A stretch of DNA of 16,392 nucleotides from CAYSCZ01 sp964429655 (GTDB taxonomy: Bacteria > Bacteroidota > Bacteroidia > Cytophagales > Cyclobacteriaceae), in contig CAYSCZ010000068.1 of the NCBI GenBank assembly GCA_964429655.1, positions 1 to 16,392 on the forward strand, in the 5' to 3' direction. Each line of letters starts with the position of its first letter. Within the stretch, counting starts at the first letter, position 1. Under the pieces are notes generated by a model. It did not search any database and had not been told where the DNA came from. It saw only the letters and a list, made by a program, of their open reading frames with translations. Below, in pieces: positions 1-7,487 of the stretch. A program made the translations under genes and the position numbers.

Positions 1-81
1 ATAGTTTCTCGATTAATTATTCATCTAATAAACAGTAAAAATCGAGATAGGTTAGATCGAAATCTGGTAGAAATCGTGCGA

Positions 82-984
82 TTAGTCGGACAAATCGTGC
101 CTAAGTGATGCTTTGTACTCAGAGGGCTTTAATCCAGTGACTTGTTTAAACAATCTGCCAAAGTAAGAAGGGTCAGCAAAGTTTAGATCAAAGGCAATTT
201 CCGAAACGCTTTTCGAAGTATCCTTTAGTAAAATCTTACTTTTTGCGACTACCATTTCATTGATGTGTTGCTTTGTCGATTTCTTCGTCATTTTCTTTAC
301 ACATCGGTTTAGGTAGTTATCGGTTACAGCAAGTTTTCCTGAATAGAATGAAACATTTCTTTCAGCGTGAGCATTGTAATACACCAATTCCTTAAATCTC
401 ATGGTTAATTCAGATTGTCGGTCTGGTTTTAAAGTTGTGGTAGGTAAAGCATCTGATAACTTTTGGATGATAGCCTTCAGTAAAGAAAGTTGAACATCAA
501 GAGTATTAACATCCATCATTCTTTGCTCCATTAGCAGACCACAGCACCTGCTTAGCCAGTTCATGGTTTGAGGAGATACACTATTTTTAGGGGAGAATGT
601 AAACCTGTTAAGTACGTCTTTATCGGAAAAAACATCGTGCAATACTGAACTATCAATGTGTACATAAAACCCTGTTGTTTCTGGATATATTTCCCTTATA
701 GCACTCAAGTGACCTTCCCGAATAAACAGCATATCATTTTCTTCCAGATCAAGTAAATCGGTATCTACCTGTTGTTTCCCACCACCTGAAGAAAAAAGAA
801 GCAAGAAGTTATATTCTGTCCTGAAAAGTGGACTTGGTACCTTGATAAACGAAGTAGCCATTTGTAATGGATAAATCTGGATAGGTCCTGAACGAAATTG
901 AATTCGATTAGCCTCAGAAGACATATAAGAAGCCACAAATTTAGCGAAGTCAACCTCTTCAAAATCTTTCAACCCTAACTTCAT
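82..984 (-). CDS. AraC-family transcriptional regulator
   Basis: A 300-residue DNA-binding regulator. Residues 1-185 form a sensor region that reads like the beta-rich cupin-type N-terminus of many AraC proteins. Residues about 195-295 form the two-helix-turn-helix AraC domain. The first helix-turn-helix is around 215-236. The second is around 259-284, with the hallmark pattern SEIAFDLNF then SYFGRLFKQVTG, followed by the family's LKPSEY ending. The length is normal for the family. The effector is not readable from the sequence. The gene is on the same strand as, and downstream of, the sulfotransferase/reductase operon, but about 600 bases separate them, so control of that operon is only a guess. 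The start is the ATG that begins the well-formed N-terminal region. Family assignment is sure; targets are unknown. Confidence 0.93.
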   Translation of the reverse strand: MKLGLKDFEEVDFAKFVASYMSSEANRIQFRSGPIQIYPLQMATSFIKVPSPLFRTEYNFLLLFSSGGGKQQVDTDLLDLEENDMLFIREGHLSAIREIYPETTGFYVHIDSSVLHDVFSDKDVLNRFTFSPKNSVSPQTMNWLSRCCGLLMEQRMMDVNTLDVQLSLLKAIIQKLSDALPTTTLKPDRQSELTMRFKELVYYNAHAERNVSFYSGKLAVTDNYLNRCVKKMTKKSTKQHINEMVVAKSKILLKDTSKSVSEIAFDLNFADPSYFGRLFKQVTGLKPSEYKASLRHDLSD

Positions 985-1013
985 TGTATTTTTGGTTGAT
1001 TTTTATTGCTATT

Positions 1014-1289
1014 CTATTTATGTGTTCTGTTACCGAATTTCGACAAACTTAAGCAGATGCTATTTTTTATATCATCTTCAGTTCCTTTTTTTAATCCATA
1101 AAATGTAAGCGCTTTTAATTCGGTTGTCAATACTATATTATGCTTACTGGCAAATACCTCTTGAGATGATGCCTGAATAAAATTCAGTTTAAAGGCAACA
1201 AACTCGCTATTTTTTAGATAGATTCGTGACACAATAAGTTTTTTCAAATTAAGACCAACATATGTATAACCACCATTGTGCTTATACAT
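1014..1289 (-). CDS. Orphan hypothetical protein, about 91 aa
   Basis: I do not recognise this protein. From the ATG at 1289 it gives 91 residues beginning MYKHNGGYTYVG; the frame stays open upstream to 1349, but that stretch reads into the unusual GC-rich spacer and is less protein-like. The protein is mixed in composition, with hydrophobic and lysine-rich segments, alternating polar and hydrophobic stretches that could be beta strands, no signal peptide and no obvious catalytic motif. It ends 29 bases before the AraC-family start, so the two could share a transcript. It may be a real small gene, or the decayed end of a longer one, or chance. Coding status is uncertain. Confidence 0.3.
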   Translation of the reverse strand: MYKHNGGYTYVGLNLKKLIVSRIYLKNSEFVAFKLNFIQASSQEVFASKHNIVLTTELKALTFYGLKKGTEDDIKNSICLSLSKFGNRTHK

Positions 1290-1329
1290 TATTAATCCTA
1301 ACCTGAAAAATCCAAATGATCCAGAGGAC

Positions 1330-1599
1330 TGACGGGTAGCTGCTCGCAATTAATGGCGTAGGACCGCTAGCGCTATACCTATGACCAGTAGGATGCCACA
1401 CAAGCGCTTGCTCCCGATGGTAAGTAAATATCTGTTATTCATGCAGCGGTTTATGAAAATAAATTGGCTTTGGAGCCGGGCCGAGACCGATGTGGGATTT
1501 CGGGATGGCTGGCTTGGCCGGCGGCAGGCCACGGTGGGCAGGCCGAGGCGTGGGGCTGTGTGGCTCCTTATTCAAATCATAAGCGTGGATGGCTTAGGG
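1330..1599. other. GC-rich non-coding island, possible interspersed repeat
   Basis: This spacer sits between the end of the second sulfotransferase gene and the orphan ORF. At 1471-1560, 66 of 90 bases are G or C, in a window that is otherwise clearly AT-rich. It contains a perfect 10-base palindrome (CAAGCGCTTG, 1401-1410), an AGCGCT palindrome near 1369, and a short TGGCC/GGCCA hairpin within 1515-1531. No convincing gene covers it; the open frames read as proline/arginine-rich or short hydrophobic peptides. The abrupt shift in composition suggests an interspersed repeat, a small mobile-element remnant or a structured RNA. I see no terminal inverted repeats and no second copy in the window. 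Confidence 0.35.
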
Positions 1600-2808
1600 T
1601 TACTTAGCGTCTATGCCATGGGCATCCATATAGAGCCTGAAAGCTTCAAGATGCCTGGCATTATCAAATAGCTTCTGCTGCTGTTGATATTGGTGTTTAC
1701 CAAACTTCCCCTTTCGGTGCTCCTTACTAAATGCTTGCATGCGGGCCTGCAGCGCATCTGAAAGCTCAAAACCAAAGTACCGGTATATTCGTGCGATCTC
1801 ACCCACCGGGTCTTTGGATAAATCATGGTAATAAACATCTAAAACCCGCCCGTGACCAAGGGTCTTTCGGATTGCTGTAAACCTGTTGAGCGCATTGGAC
1901 CAGTTCCCTACCACATCATCTGCTTTGGGTTCTATGGCTTTAGTGCTGAAGGCCTTCCTCAGTAAAGCGACCTGACTCAGATTAGAGCTTAGGGCAGTCA
2001 GGGGGTTCCGGTGCGTTTGGATAAACCGCGCATCAGGGTATTCCTTTAAAATGGAATCGACAAAAAACAGGTGTGATGGTGTCTTCAATATCCATCGTTT
2101 GCTATCAAGCCATCCATTGTGCTGTAGCATTTTCAGGAAATCCTTATGTACCTTGTAGGCGAGGGAATTATCAGCTTTCAATACCCAGTTCCAGTAAGTG
2201 GGCACATGATGCGTTCTATGAAACCGGATACTTTGGAAGCTATAGCTTAAGATGGCGATACACTCCTGCGGATGGGTAGCACCGGTTCGGTGGATTTTTT
2301 TATACTCAGGGGCCAACCTTCCGAACCAGTTTAATTTCCTGTCGGTTTCTTTGATGCGCTTTTCTTTGCTTCCCTGGTCTCTGGTGGGCATCATCACCTC
2401 CCAGCTAAAAGGCACACGGTTAGCCGGGTCTTCGGCCAGCAGGCGATGCATGAAAGTGGTACCGCAGCGGGGTAATCCCAGTATGAATATAGGTTTTTCT
2501 ATTGACTCTTGTTGGAAGCGGCTCTGCTCCTTCTGCTCGTGGATGATCTTCAAACGGTTGGTGAGCAGGCGTAAGGTGTCGGCATATGTGACCACTTTAC
2601 CGAGGGGGGAGAGGTTGGCTTCATCCTGATAGGCCTGTAATAAGATTTCAAACCCTGTTAAAAATGATTTATCACCAAAATCTTCCAGGCCTGCTTCTTT
2701 CCGGGCTGCTGCAAGCAGCCCTTCCTTATCGAGGCTTGCCGCACTGACCCCCAGATGGTCAAGGACACCAATGCTTTTATCCGCTAAATCAAATATTTGA
2801 TTCCACAT
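1600..2808 (-). CDS. Sulfotransferase family protein (second copy, last gene of operon)
   Basis: A 402-residue PAPS-dependent sulfotransferase of the Sulfotransfer_3 type, which moves a sulfuryl group onto a hydroxyl (or amino) acceptor. The 5'-phosphosulfate loop is FILGLPRCGTTFMH at residues 108-121. The 3'-phosphate loop is THRNPLTALSS at 265-275. Conserved family blocks SWEVM (about 135-139), PQECIA (180-185) and LKTPSH (241-246) are present. There is no signal peptide, so it should act in the cytoplasm or at the inner membrane face. Its ATG overlaps the stop of the upstream reductase by one base (TAATG), which fixes the start and implies translational coupling. It is a diverged paralogue of the sulfotransferase at the head of the operon. 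The acceptor is unknown; related proteins sulfate lipids, isoprenoid quinones or sterol-like alcohols. Confidence 0.88.
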   Translation of the reverse strand: MWNQIFDLADKSIGVLDHLGVSAASLDKEGLLAAARKEAGLEDFGDKSFLTGFEILLQAYQDEANLSPLGKVVTYADTLRLLTNRLKIIHEQKEQSRFQQESIEKPIFILGLPRCGTTFMHRLLAEDPANRVPFSWEVMMPTRDQGSKEKRIKETDRKLNWFGRLAPEYKKIHRTGATHPQECIAILSYSFQSIRFHRTHHVPTYWNWVLKADNSLAYKVHKDFLKMLQHNGWLDSKRWILKTPSHLFFVDSILKEYPDARFIQTHRNPLTALSSNLSQVALLRKAFSTKAIEPKADDVVGNWSNALNRFTAIRKTLGHGRVLDVYYHDLSKDPVGEIARIYRYFGFELSDALQARMQAFSKEHRKGKFGKHQYQQQQKLFDNARHLEAFRLYMDAHGIDAK

Positions 2809-3824
2809 TATAATTCTTTATTAAAATAACCATTGTCTTTGAACCATATTAAAGCCCTTTCGATGGCAGGCTCTAACGGTCCTGCCTGCCATCCCAGTTC
2901 GGCTTTAGCTTTGGAGGCATCAAAGTAGAGCTTTTGCCTGGATGCCAGGGCAGCTTCCAGTGATAGCCTGGGTGGTTTACCGGTAAGCTTAGCCTTAATT
3001 GTTGAAATAAGGGCAAAAAAGTAAGCAAACACCCAGGGAAACTGCTTTTTCGGAACCTCAGCATTGGTGACACTACTGATTTTCGACAGAAACGCTTTGA
3101 TGCTTAAGTTATGGCCACTGAGGATATATCGTTCGCCTGTTGTTCCTTTTTCAGCGGCCAGCAATATGCCTCTTGCCACGTCCTGCACGTCCGTAAAATT
3201 TCGTCCTGCATCAATCAACCCTTTTATCTCACCTTTTACAAAACGAATAAGAAATTTTCCGATGGGTGTTGGTTGCATATCCCTTTCTCCTATACATGCC
3301 GAAGGGTTTACAATTACTGCGTCAAGTCCTTTATCGACAAATTTTAACACCGCTTGCTCAGCCAGGAACTTGCTGCTTTGGTATTTACCGACCATATCTT
3401 TATAACTAACTGGCGTATTTTCATTGGCCGTCCGGCCATCCGGTAATCGGCCCAAAGCCCCAACCCTGCTCATGTAAACAACCCTTACTGATGAATAATT
3501 GCTGACCGCACCCAACAGGCATTTAGTACTCTCAAGGTTGTTCTTTAATACCTCATTTGGATTAGGTGCCCATGTCCGGTAGTCTTCAAAACAGTGCAAT
3601 ACCAGATCTACATTTTTCAAATGGTCCTGGTAGGTCTGCTTTTGGAAAATATCCCCATAAACTTTTTGATAAGAAAGGTTTTCTAATAAGTCGAGGGTAT
3701 GATCATCCCTTTCCTGCAGCAGAACTGATAGTTTAGCACCACCATTGATACATTCCCGTGCAACGGCTGATCCCACAAAAGACTGGCCGCCGGTCAGAAA
3801 AACTTTTTTATTTTGTATGGTCAT
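2808..3824 (-). CDS. NAD-dependent epimerase/dehydratase (extended SDR, DFR-like)
   Basis: A 338-residue extended short-chain dehydrogenase/reductase resembling dihydroflavonol-reductase-like and 3-beta-hydroxysteroid-dehydrogenase-like proteins. The N-terminal Rossmann motif is TGGQSFVG (residues 11-18). The catalytic Ser is in YMSRVGALG (Ser119) and the YxxxK pair is Tyr148/Lys152. NPSACIGERD is the usual conserved block after the active site. Oddly, the middle glycine of the nucleotide-binding motif (expected at residue 15) is serine. The rest of the active site is intact, so the enzyme is probably functional. Its ATG overlaps the upstream SDR stop as ATGA and its stop overlaps the next start, so it sits within a coupled operon. 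It most likely oxidises, reduces or epimerises an intermediate that the flanking sulfotransferases use; the substrate is not known. Confidence 0.85.
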   Translation of the reverse strand: MTIQNKKVFLTGGQSFVGSAVARECINGGAKLSVLLQERDDHTLDLLENLSYQKVYGDIFQKQTYQDHLKNVDLVLHCFEDYRTWAPNPNEVLKNNLESTKCLLGAVSNYSSVRVVYMSRVGALGRLPDGRTANENTPVSYKDMVGKYQSSKFLAEQAVLKFVDKGLDAVIVNPSACIGERDMQPTPIGKFLIRFVKGEIKGLIDAGRNFTDVQDVARGILLAAEKGTTGERYILSGHNLSIKAFLSKISSVTNAEVPKKQFPWVFAYFFALISTIKAKLTGKPPRLSLEAALASRQKLYFDASKAKAELGWQAGPLEPAIERALIWFKDNGYFNKEL

Positions 3825-4651
3825 GCCAGCTTAGGATTCAGCTTAAGCATCTCAAGTGTATGGTCCAGGAGCCAGTCGTTTTTCTTTTGATCCCTGGCTT
3901 CTTTTGCCGGCTTACTGATCTTTTTTTCATGGAAATATTTACCTGTAACTTCGTTTAAGGATTTGTCGGTGGCCACGTAAAATGGTGCCTCTGCTCCCTG
4001 ATCAGGAGATTTTAGTATTTTTTTCACAATGACGGCCAATGGGCTGATGGTATGAACCAGTTTGGTATAGACTACCCCGGGATGCACGGCATTTACGGTA
4101 ACTCCGGATACCCTGCTGGCCAGGGAGGCTGTGGCCATCACGACGGCAAGCTTAGATTGTCTGTATGCTCTGGTGCCCAAGTACTTATTAGTAAGCTGCA
4201 TATCCTGTGGATAAAGTTTACCGATCATATGCTCCATGGAGGCAACATTCACGATTCTGCCGTTACTTTCCTTGATAATGGGGAGTAACAAAACATTAAG
4301 GTGGACCTGTGCCAGATAGTTCACGGCAAATTGTAATTCAAAACCATCTTCGGTTATGGTTTGCTTTTTTGTGAAAACGCCGGCATTATTGATTAGTCCA
4401 TCGAGTTTATCGAATTTATTTAAGACTTTCGCGGCAAGATGCGTAATGTCAGATTGAACGGATAAATCAGCAGTGAATGGATAAATATGTTCAAGGTTGT
4501 TCACGGGGGATGCTAAAACCTGATCAATTTTATCTTGATCACGGCATACAATTCCAACTTCAGCTTCAGCCGCTAACAGTTTTTTGACCAGTGCCAAGCC
4601 AATACCACTGGACGCTCCAGTAACTAGGTATTTTTTACCTTTTAAATTCAA
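3821..4651 (-). CDS. Short-chain dehydrogenase/reductase (classical SDR)
   Basis: A 276-residue classical SDR oxidoreductase. Visible motifs are the dinucleotide-binding TGASSGIG (11-18), NNAG (88-91), catalytic Ser138 in VNVASM, and Tyr163/Lys167 in YRQSK, followed by the HPGVVYT block (190-196). The pattern (NNAGVF, a long segment before YxxxK, VHPGVVYT) is like retinol-dehydrogenase and WW-domain-oxidoreductase-type SDRs, which tend to act on lipophilic carbonyls or alcohols. No membrane segment is evident. It starts 5 bases after the stop of the first sulfotransferase and overlaps the next gene by 4 bases. I infer that it makes or consumes the hydroxyl group to be sulfated. Family is certain; substrate is unknown. 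Confidence 0.9.
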   Translation of the reverse strand: MNLKGKKYLVTGASSGIGLALVKKLLAAEAEVGIVCRDQDKIDQVLASPVNNLEHIYPFTADLSVQSDITHLAAKVLNKFDKLDGLINNAGVFTKKQTITEDGFELQFAVNYLAQVHLNVLLLPIIKESNGRIVNVASMEHMIGKLYPQDMQLTNKYLGTRAYRQSKLAVVMATASLASRVSGVTVNAVHPGVVYTKLVHTISPLAVIVKKILKSPDQGAEAPFYVATDKSLNEVTGKYFHEKKISKPAKEARDQKKNDWLLDHTLEMLKLNPKLA

Positions 4652-4656
4652 TTTAT

Positions 4657-5946
4657 TTAATATTTATCTTTTTTAACCTTAAATATCTCTACATACTGAT
4701 CGAACACAGGATTTCTCATATCCGGGTCAATACCAAAATCCTTCGGGGCATACTTATGGACGCCATACGCATACTGCGGGTGATCTTTTACAAATTTTTT
4801 CATCTTATCCAATGTTTTATCCGATAGATCAATGGCTAAGGCACTATAAATTTTTTCTATCGTTTCTATGGGTCTTTCAAGCAATTCATGATAATGGATA
4901 TCAATCCAGGTCGATTCAGGATGATTTTCCCGGAATTTCATCAGTCTACTTATCCCCTCTGACCATCTTTCAATGGTTTTTTCTTTTGAATACAGATCAG
5001 GTTGGTTGGAGAATGCTTTCCGCAGCCTACGTGTGTGGCTCATAAAAGAAGAAATAACGGTAATGGGGTCACGGTGGGTTTGTATGAACCGGGCATCTGG
5101 ATAGGTGTCAGATAATTCATTGATGGCAAAGATATGGGGTGGATTTTTTAATACCCACCAGCCTGCCTGGGATTTCCATTGCAAATGCTGGAGGAATGCT
5201 TTATGAAATGCACAGGCACCTTTTAAAGAGCCCCCATCTACCCAATCTACATATTCCGGAACATGATAGGTCCTGTAAAACCGCTCACTTTTGAAAGTAT
5301 GTGAGGTTATCTCCATACATTCCTGCGCCAGTTCAGCTCCTAGCGGATGTGCAACCTTGTACTGAGGCGCCATTCTAAAAAACCATGTAAGTTGATTGTT
5401 AACCTTACTGACCCTTTGGTCGTTGATTACATTTTCATCAGGTGGCGGTGAAGGATACATCACCTCCCAGCTCTTCGGAACGCGCATTCTCTGGTCCTGC
5501 TCCATGATACCATGCAAAAATGTGGTTCCGGTTCTTGGAAAGCTTGCAATAATTATGGGTTGGAGGATTTGCTGCCCGGCTATCCCCGGGTTATTTATTC
5601 TATCACCAACCAGCTTTAACCGATTGGTCAACAGTCTTATTATATCTTGTTGAATAGCTAGCTCCCCTAATGGCGTGAGTTTAGCCTCCTTCTTAGCTGA
5701 TTCAACCAACCGTTCAATACCTTCATAAAATTCATCATTTTCACCGAACAAATCTTCCCCAAAATTATGCAGACCTGTTTGCTTTTTCGCTTTGTTTATA
5801 AATCTACCTGCATCCAGTTGAGCAAATGGCATACCCAGTGATGTACCAATATTTCCAAATACATTTGTTAGCCTAAATAGAGGTGACCAGGGATTTTTCA
5901 ATTCGATTAATTTTGAATATATAAACTTGAAATAAAAAAATAACAT
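4657..5946 (-). CDS. Sulfotransferase family protein (first gene of operon)
   Basis: A Sulfotransfer_3-type PAPS-dependent sulfotransferase, 429 residues from the upstream ATG. The phosphosulfate loop is SFPRTGTTFLH (135-145). The 3'-phosphate loop is THRDPITVISS (290-300). SWEVM (159-163), AQECME (207-212) and LKNPPH (266-271) match the same blocks in its paralogue four genes later. The N-terminus is uncertain: the ATG at 5946 lies only a few bases past a terminator hairpin and encodes a Phe/Tyr-rich stretch absent from the paralogue. A TTG at 5901 (beginning KNPWSPLFRL) gives an N-terminus close in length to the paralogue and may be the true start. It heads the operon, with a 5-base gap to the SDR. 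The acceptor is unknown. Confidence 0.86.
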   Translation of the reverse strand: MLFFYFKFIYSKLIELKNPWSPLFRLTNVFGNIGTSLGMPFAQLDAGRFINKAKKQTGLHNFGEDLFGENDEFYEGIERLVESAKKEAKLTPLGELAIQQDIIRLLTNRLKLVGDRINNPGIAGQQILQPIIIASFPRTGTTFLHGIMEQDQRMRVPKSWEVMYPSPPPDENVINDQRVSKVNNQLTWFFRMAPQYKVAHPLGAELAQECMEITSHTFKSERFYRTYHVPEYVDWVDGGSLKGACAFHKAFLQHLQWKSQAGWWVLKNPPHIFAINELSDTYPDARFIQTHRDPITVISSFMSHTRRLRKAFSNQPDLYSKEKTIERWSEGISRLMKFRENHPESTWIDIHYHELLERPIETIEKIYSALAIDLSDKTLDKMKKFVKDHPQYAYGVHKYAPKDFGIDPDMRNPVFDQYVEIFKVKKDKY

Positions 5947-5948
5947 AT

Positions 5949-5979
5949 AAAAAAAGCCTTTCTAAATTTTAAAGGCTTT
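5949..5979 (-). terminator. Rho-independent terminator after the SH3 protein gene
   Basis: On the minus strand a perfect 9-base stem (AAAGCCTTT / AAAGGCTTT) with a 9-base loop runs straight into a T tract (seven T including the stem end). It is correctly placed and oriented about 65 bases past the stop of the SH3 protein gene. It lies directly before the longest start of the next minus-strand gene, so it insulates the sulfotransferase operon or acts as an attenuator for it. The plus-strand reading lacks a T tract on the far side, so it works in one direction. Confidence 0.8.
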
Positions 5980-6042
5980 CCTTATGCTTAAAAATCTTTA
6001 TTTAAAAATTGACTAAATAATACATTTAGACATCATTGGTCA

Positions 6043-6930
6043 TCATTGCTCGTTTTTGTTTAAGGCATTCATCTTTTTGGTCACGATTTCCTTTTTTACA
6101 ACCTTGGATTCTTTAAGATTTGAATACGAAACATAACCAATAATATCAAGAAATCTTACTTTGAAATAACCTTCATTGTAGTCCAGGTATTTCGCGAAAT
6201 CATTTGCAGGTATAGAACCAATTATTGAAGAAAAGCCATCTGGTGATTTTGTAATATTGACACTTGCAGGGGAGGAATTTTTCAACAGGTAATCTGCTGT
6301 GGTATTGTATATCAGCGTAAGAGAGTCTATATGTCTTTTTTTCTTTAGTTCTTTTTCCTCTATACGTTGTTCAGCTATCTCTAACTGATAAGCCTTAAAG
6401 GCTTCGAAATCTTCATTCTTTACAATGGCTGTTTCATCTGTATAACCAACTTCACCATTGGTACGAACTATTTTAACCTTAGAATCTTCAAAATCTAAGA
6501 GGCCAAGTAATTCAAAATAACCCAGTTTTTTAGTCTCACCTGTGGTGGTGGTAAAGTCTTCCTGAACCTTACCCTTTACATAGCCTGTGTATTTCAGCGT
6601 ATCGAATGGATTAGAATTCAAATCTTCAATGAACATATGAAATGACTTAATCTTACCATCCTCCTTAATATCATGCAAGGGAACATAACCGATATCATCA
6701 CTGATTTGAGCTTTTATAAAGTTATTTTTAATCTCATCATAAATAATAAGATTATCCCCAGGCTTTAGCTTATCCAGTTTATCACTTTCATAATTTGGTT
6801 TTTCCTGAAGTGTGGTTTTAAAAGTCACATTCGTTCTACCTAAAGTAAAACTCCCATCCTGTGCCAATAAATATTCCGAATGAATTATTGTAAGGAATGC
6901 TGAAAGAATTAGGAATAGTTTAAGCTTCAT
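6043..6930 (-). CDS. Secreted protein with three bacterial SH3-like modules
   Basis: About 295 residues with a Sec signal peptide (KLKLFLILSAF core, likely cut after LLAQ). Three repeated modules follow, at roughly residues 35-90, 112-170 and 218-275, each ending in a G-Y-(V/T) strand (DIGYVPL, EVGYTDE, IIGYVSY), typical of bacterial SH3 (SH3b) folds that bind cell-wall peptides or proteins. A charged helix rich in Glu and Lys (about 177-203) separates modules two and three and could be a coiled coil. There is no enzyme domain. I start at the ATG at 6930; a GTG two codons upstream is the only alternative. It is a single gene, divergent from the DoxX-like gene and followed by a strong terminator. 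Likely a periplasmic or surface binding protein; its ligand is unknown. Confidence 0.75.
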   Translation of the reverse strand: MKLKLFLILSAFLTIIHSEYLLAQDGSFTLGRTNVTFKTTLQEKPNYESDKLDKLKPGDNLIIYDEIKNNFIKAQISDDIGYVPLHDIKEDGKIKSFHMFIEDLNSNPFDTLKYTGYVKGKVQEDFTTTTGETKKLGYFELLGLLDFEDSKVKIVRTNGEVGYTDETAIVKNEDFEAFKAYQLEIAEQRIEEKELKKKRHIDSLTLIYNTTADYLLKNSSPASVNITKSPDGFSSIIGSIPANDFAKYLDYNEGYFKVRFLDIIGYVSYSNLKESKVVKKEIVTKKMNALNKNEQ

Positions 6931-7111
6931 AATCACAATATTTTAATACTTTTTAACGGAAAAGTTATGTATACTATTGTTTAAATTTAAATAAAACAAC
7001 ATATAATCCTTATAATCAATTAATTAAACGTAAAATTAATAATGAGATAACTTAAAACAAGCAGTCTTTGTTGGTTTTATGGTTATATTAATAGTTTAAT
7101 CTAACCAGCTT

Positions 7112-7486
7112 ATGAAACTAAATATATTAAGTCTATACTTGCTAGGCATATTTTTTATTCTGGCGGGATTTAATCACTTCAGAGACCCGGAATTTTACTT
7201 TCCTTTAATACCTCCCTATCTCCCAAATCCATACATAATTAACATTGCAAGCGGATTTTTAGAAATATTTTTCGGAATTTTATTATTTGTGCCCGCCACC
7301 AGGAAGATTGCCGGATACCTCATTTTAGCCATGCTCATTGCATTCACACCCTCTCATTTTTATTTTATTCAGGTAGGTGGCTGCATAGGAGATGGATTAT
7401 GCACACCCATATGGGTTGCATGGGTGAGATTAATAGTCATTCATCCAATCCTGATGATGTGGGTCTATTACAGCAGCAAGTTATAA
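7112..7486 (+). CDS. DoxX-like small membrane protein
   Basis: A 124-residue integral membrane protein with four predicted helices (about 4-20, 43-60, 66-86, 100-120), matching the DoxX/DoxD-like superfamily. The N-terminal signature GFNHFRDPEFYFPLIPPYLP is typical of this subgroup, as are LEIFFGILLF and the final WVRLIVIHPILMMWVYY. Two cysteines (91 and 97) lie in the loop before the last helix and could pair. Relatives are linked to quinol or redox membrane processes, but most have no proven function. The gene stands alone on the plus strand, divergent from the SH3 protein gene. It ends one base before the stop of the convergent small gene. Confidence 0.85.
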   Translation: MKLNILSLYLLGIFFILAGFNHFRDPEFYFPLIPPYLPNPYIINIASGFLEIFFGILLFVPATRKIAGYLILAMLIAFTPSHFYFIQVGGCIGDGLCTPIWVAWVRLIVIHPILMMWVYYSSKL

Positions 7487-7487
7487 T

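Noticed and set aside
8..46. CTCGATT/AATCGAG inverted repeat downstream of the AraC-family gene
   Set aside because: Seven-base arms with a 25-base AT-rich spacer and no T tract; too weak to call a terminator.
1350..1442. Short hydrophobic ORF on the minus strand ending GILLVIGIALAVLRH
   Set aside because: Only 30 residues from its ATG, inside the compositionally odd spacer, with no clear promoter or ribosome site. A tiny membrane peptide is possible but not supported.
1330..1599. Insertion sequence or integron site in the GC-rich spacer
   Set aside because: No transposase or integrase, no terminal inverted repeats, no target duplication and no attC-like core sites could be seen.
1381..1671. 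Plus-strand ORF of 96 codons across the GC-rich island
   Set aside because: Arg/Gly/Trp-rich translation typical of chance reading through GC-rich DNA, and it overlaps the sulfotransferase end.
7067..7099. TTTG and TAGTTTAA as a promoter of the DoxX-like gene
   Set aside because: The -7 box misses two consensus positions and the spacing is off by about two bases; not better than chance in AT-rich DNA.
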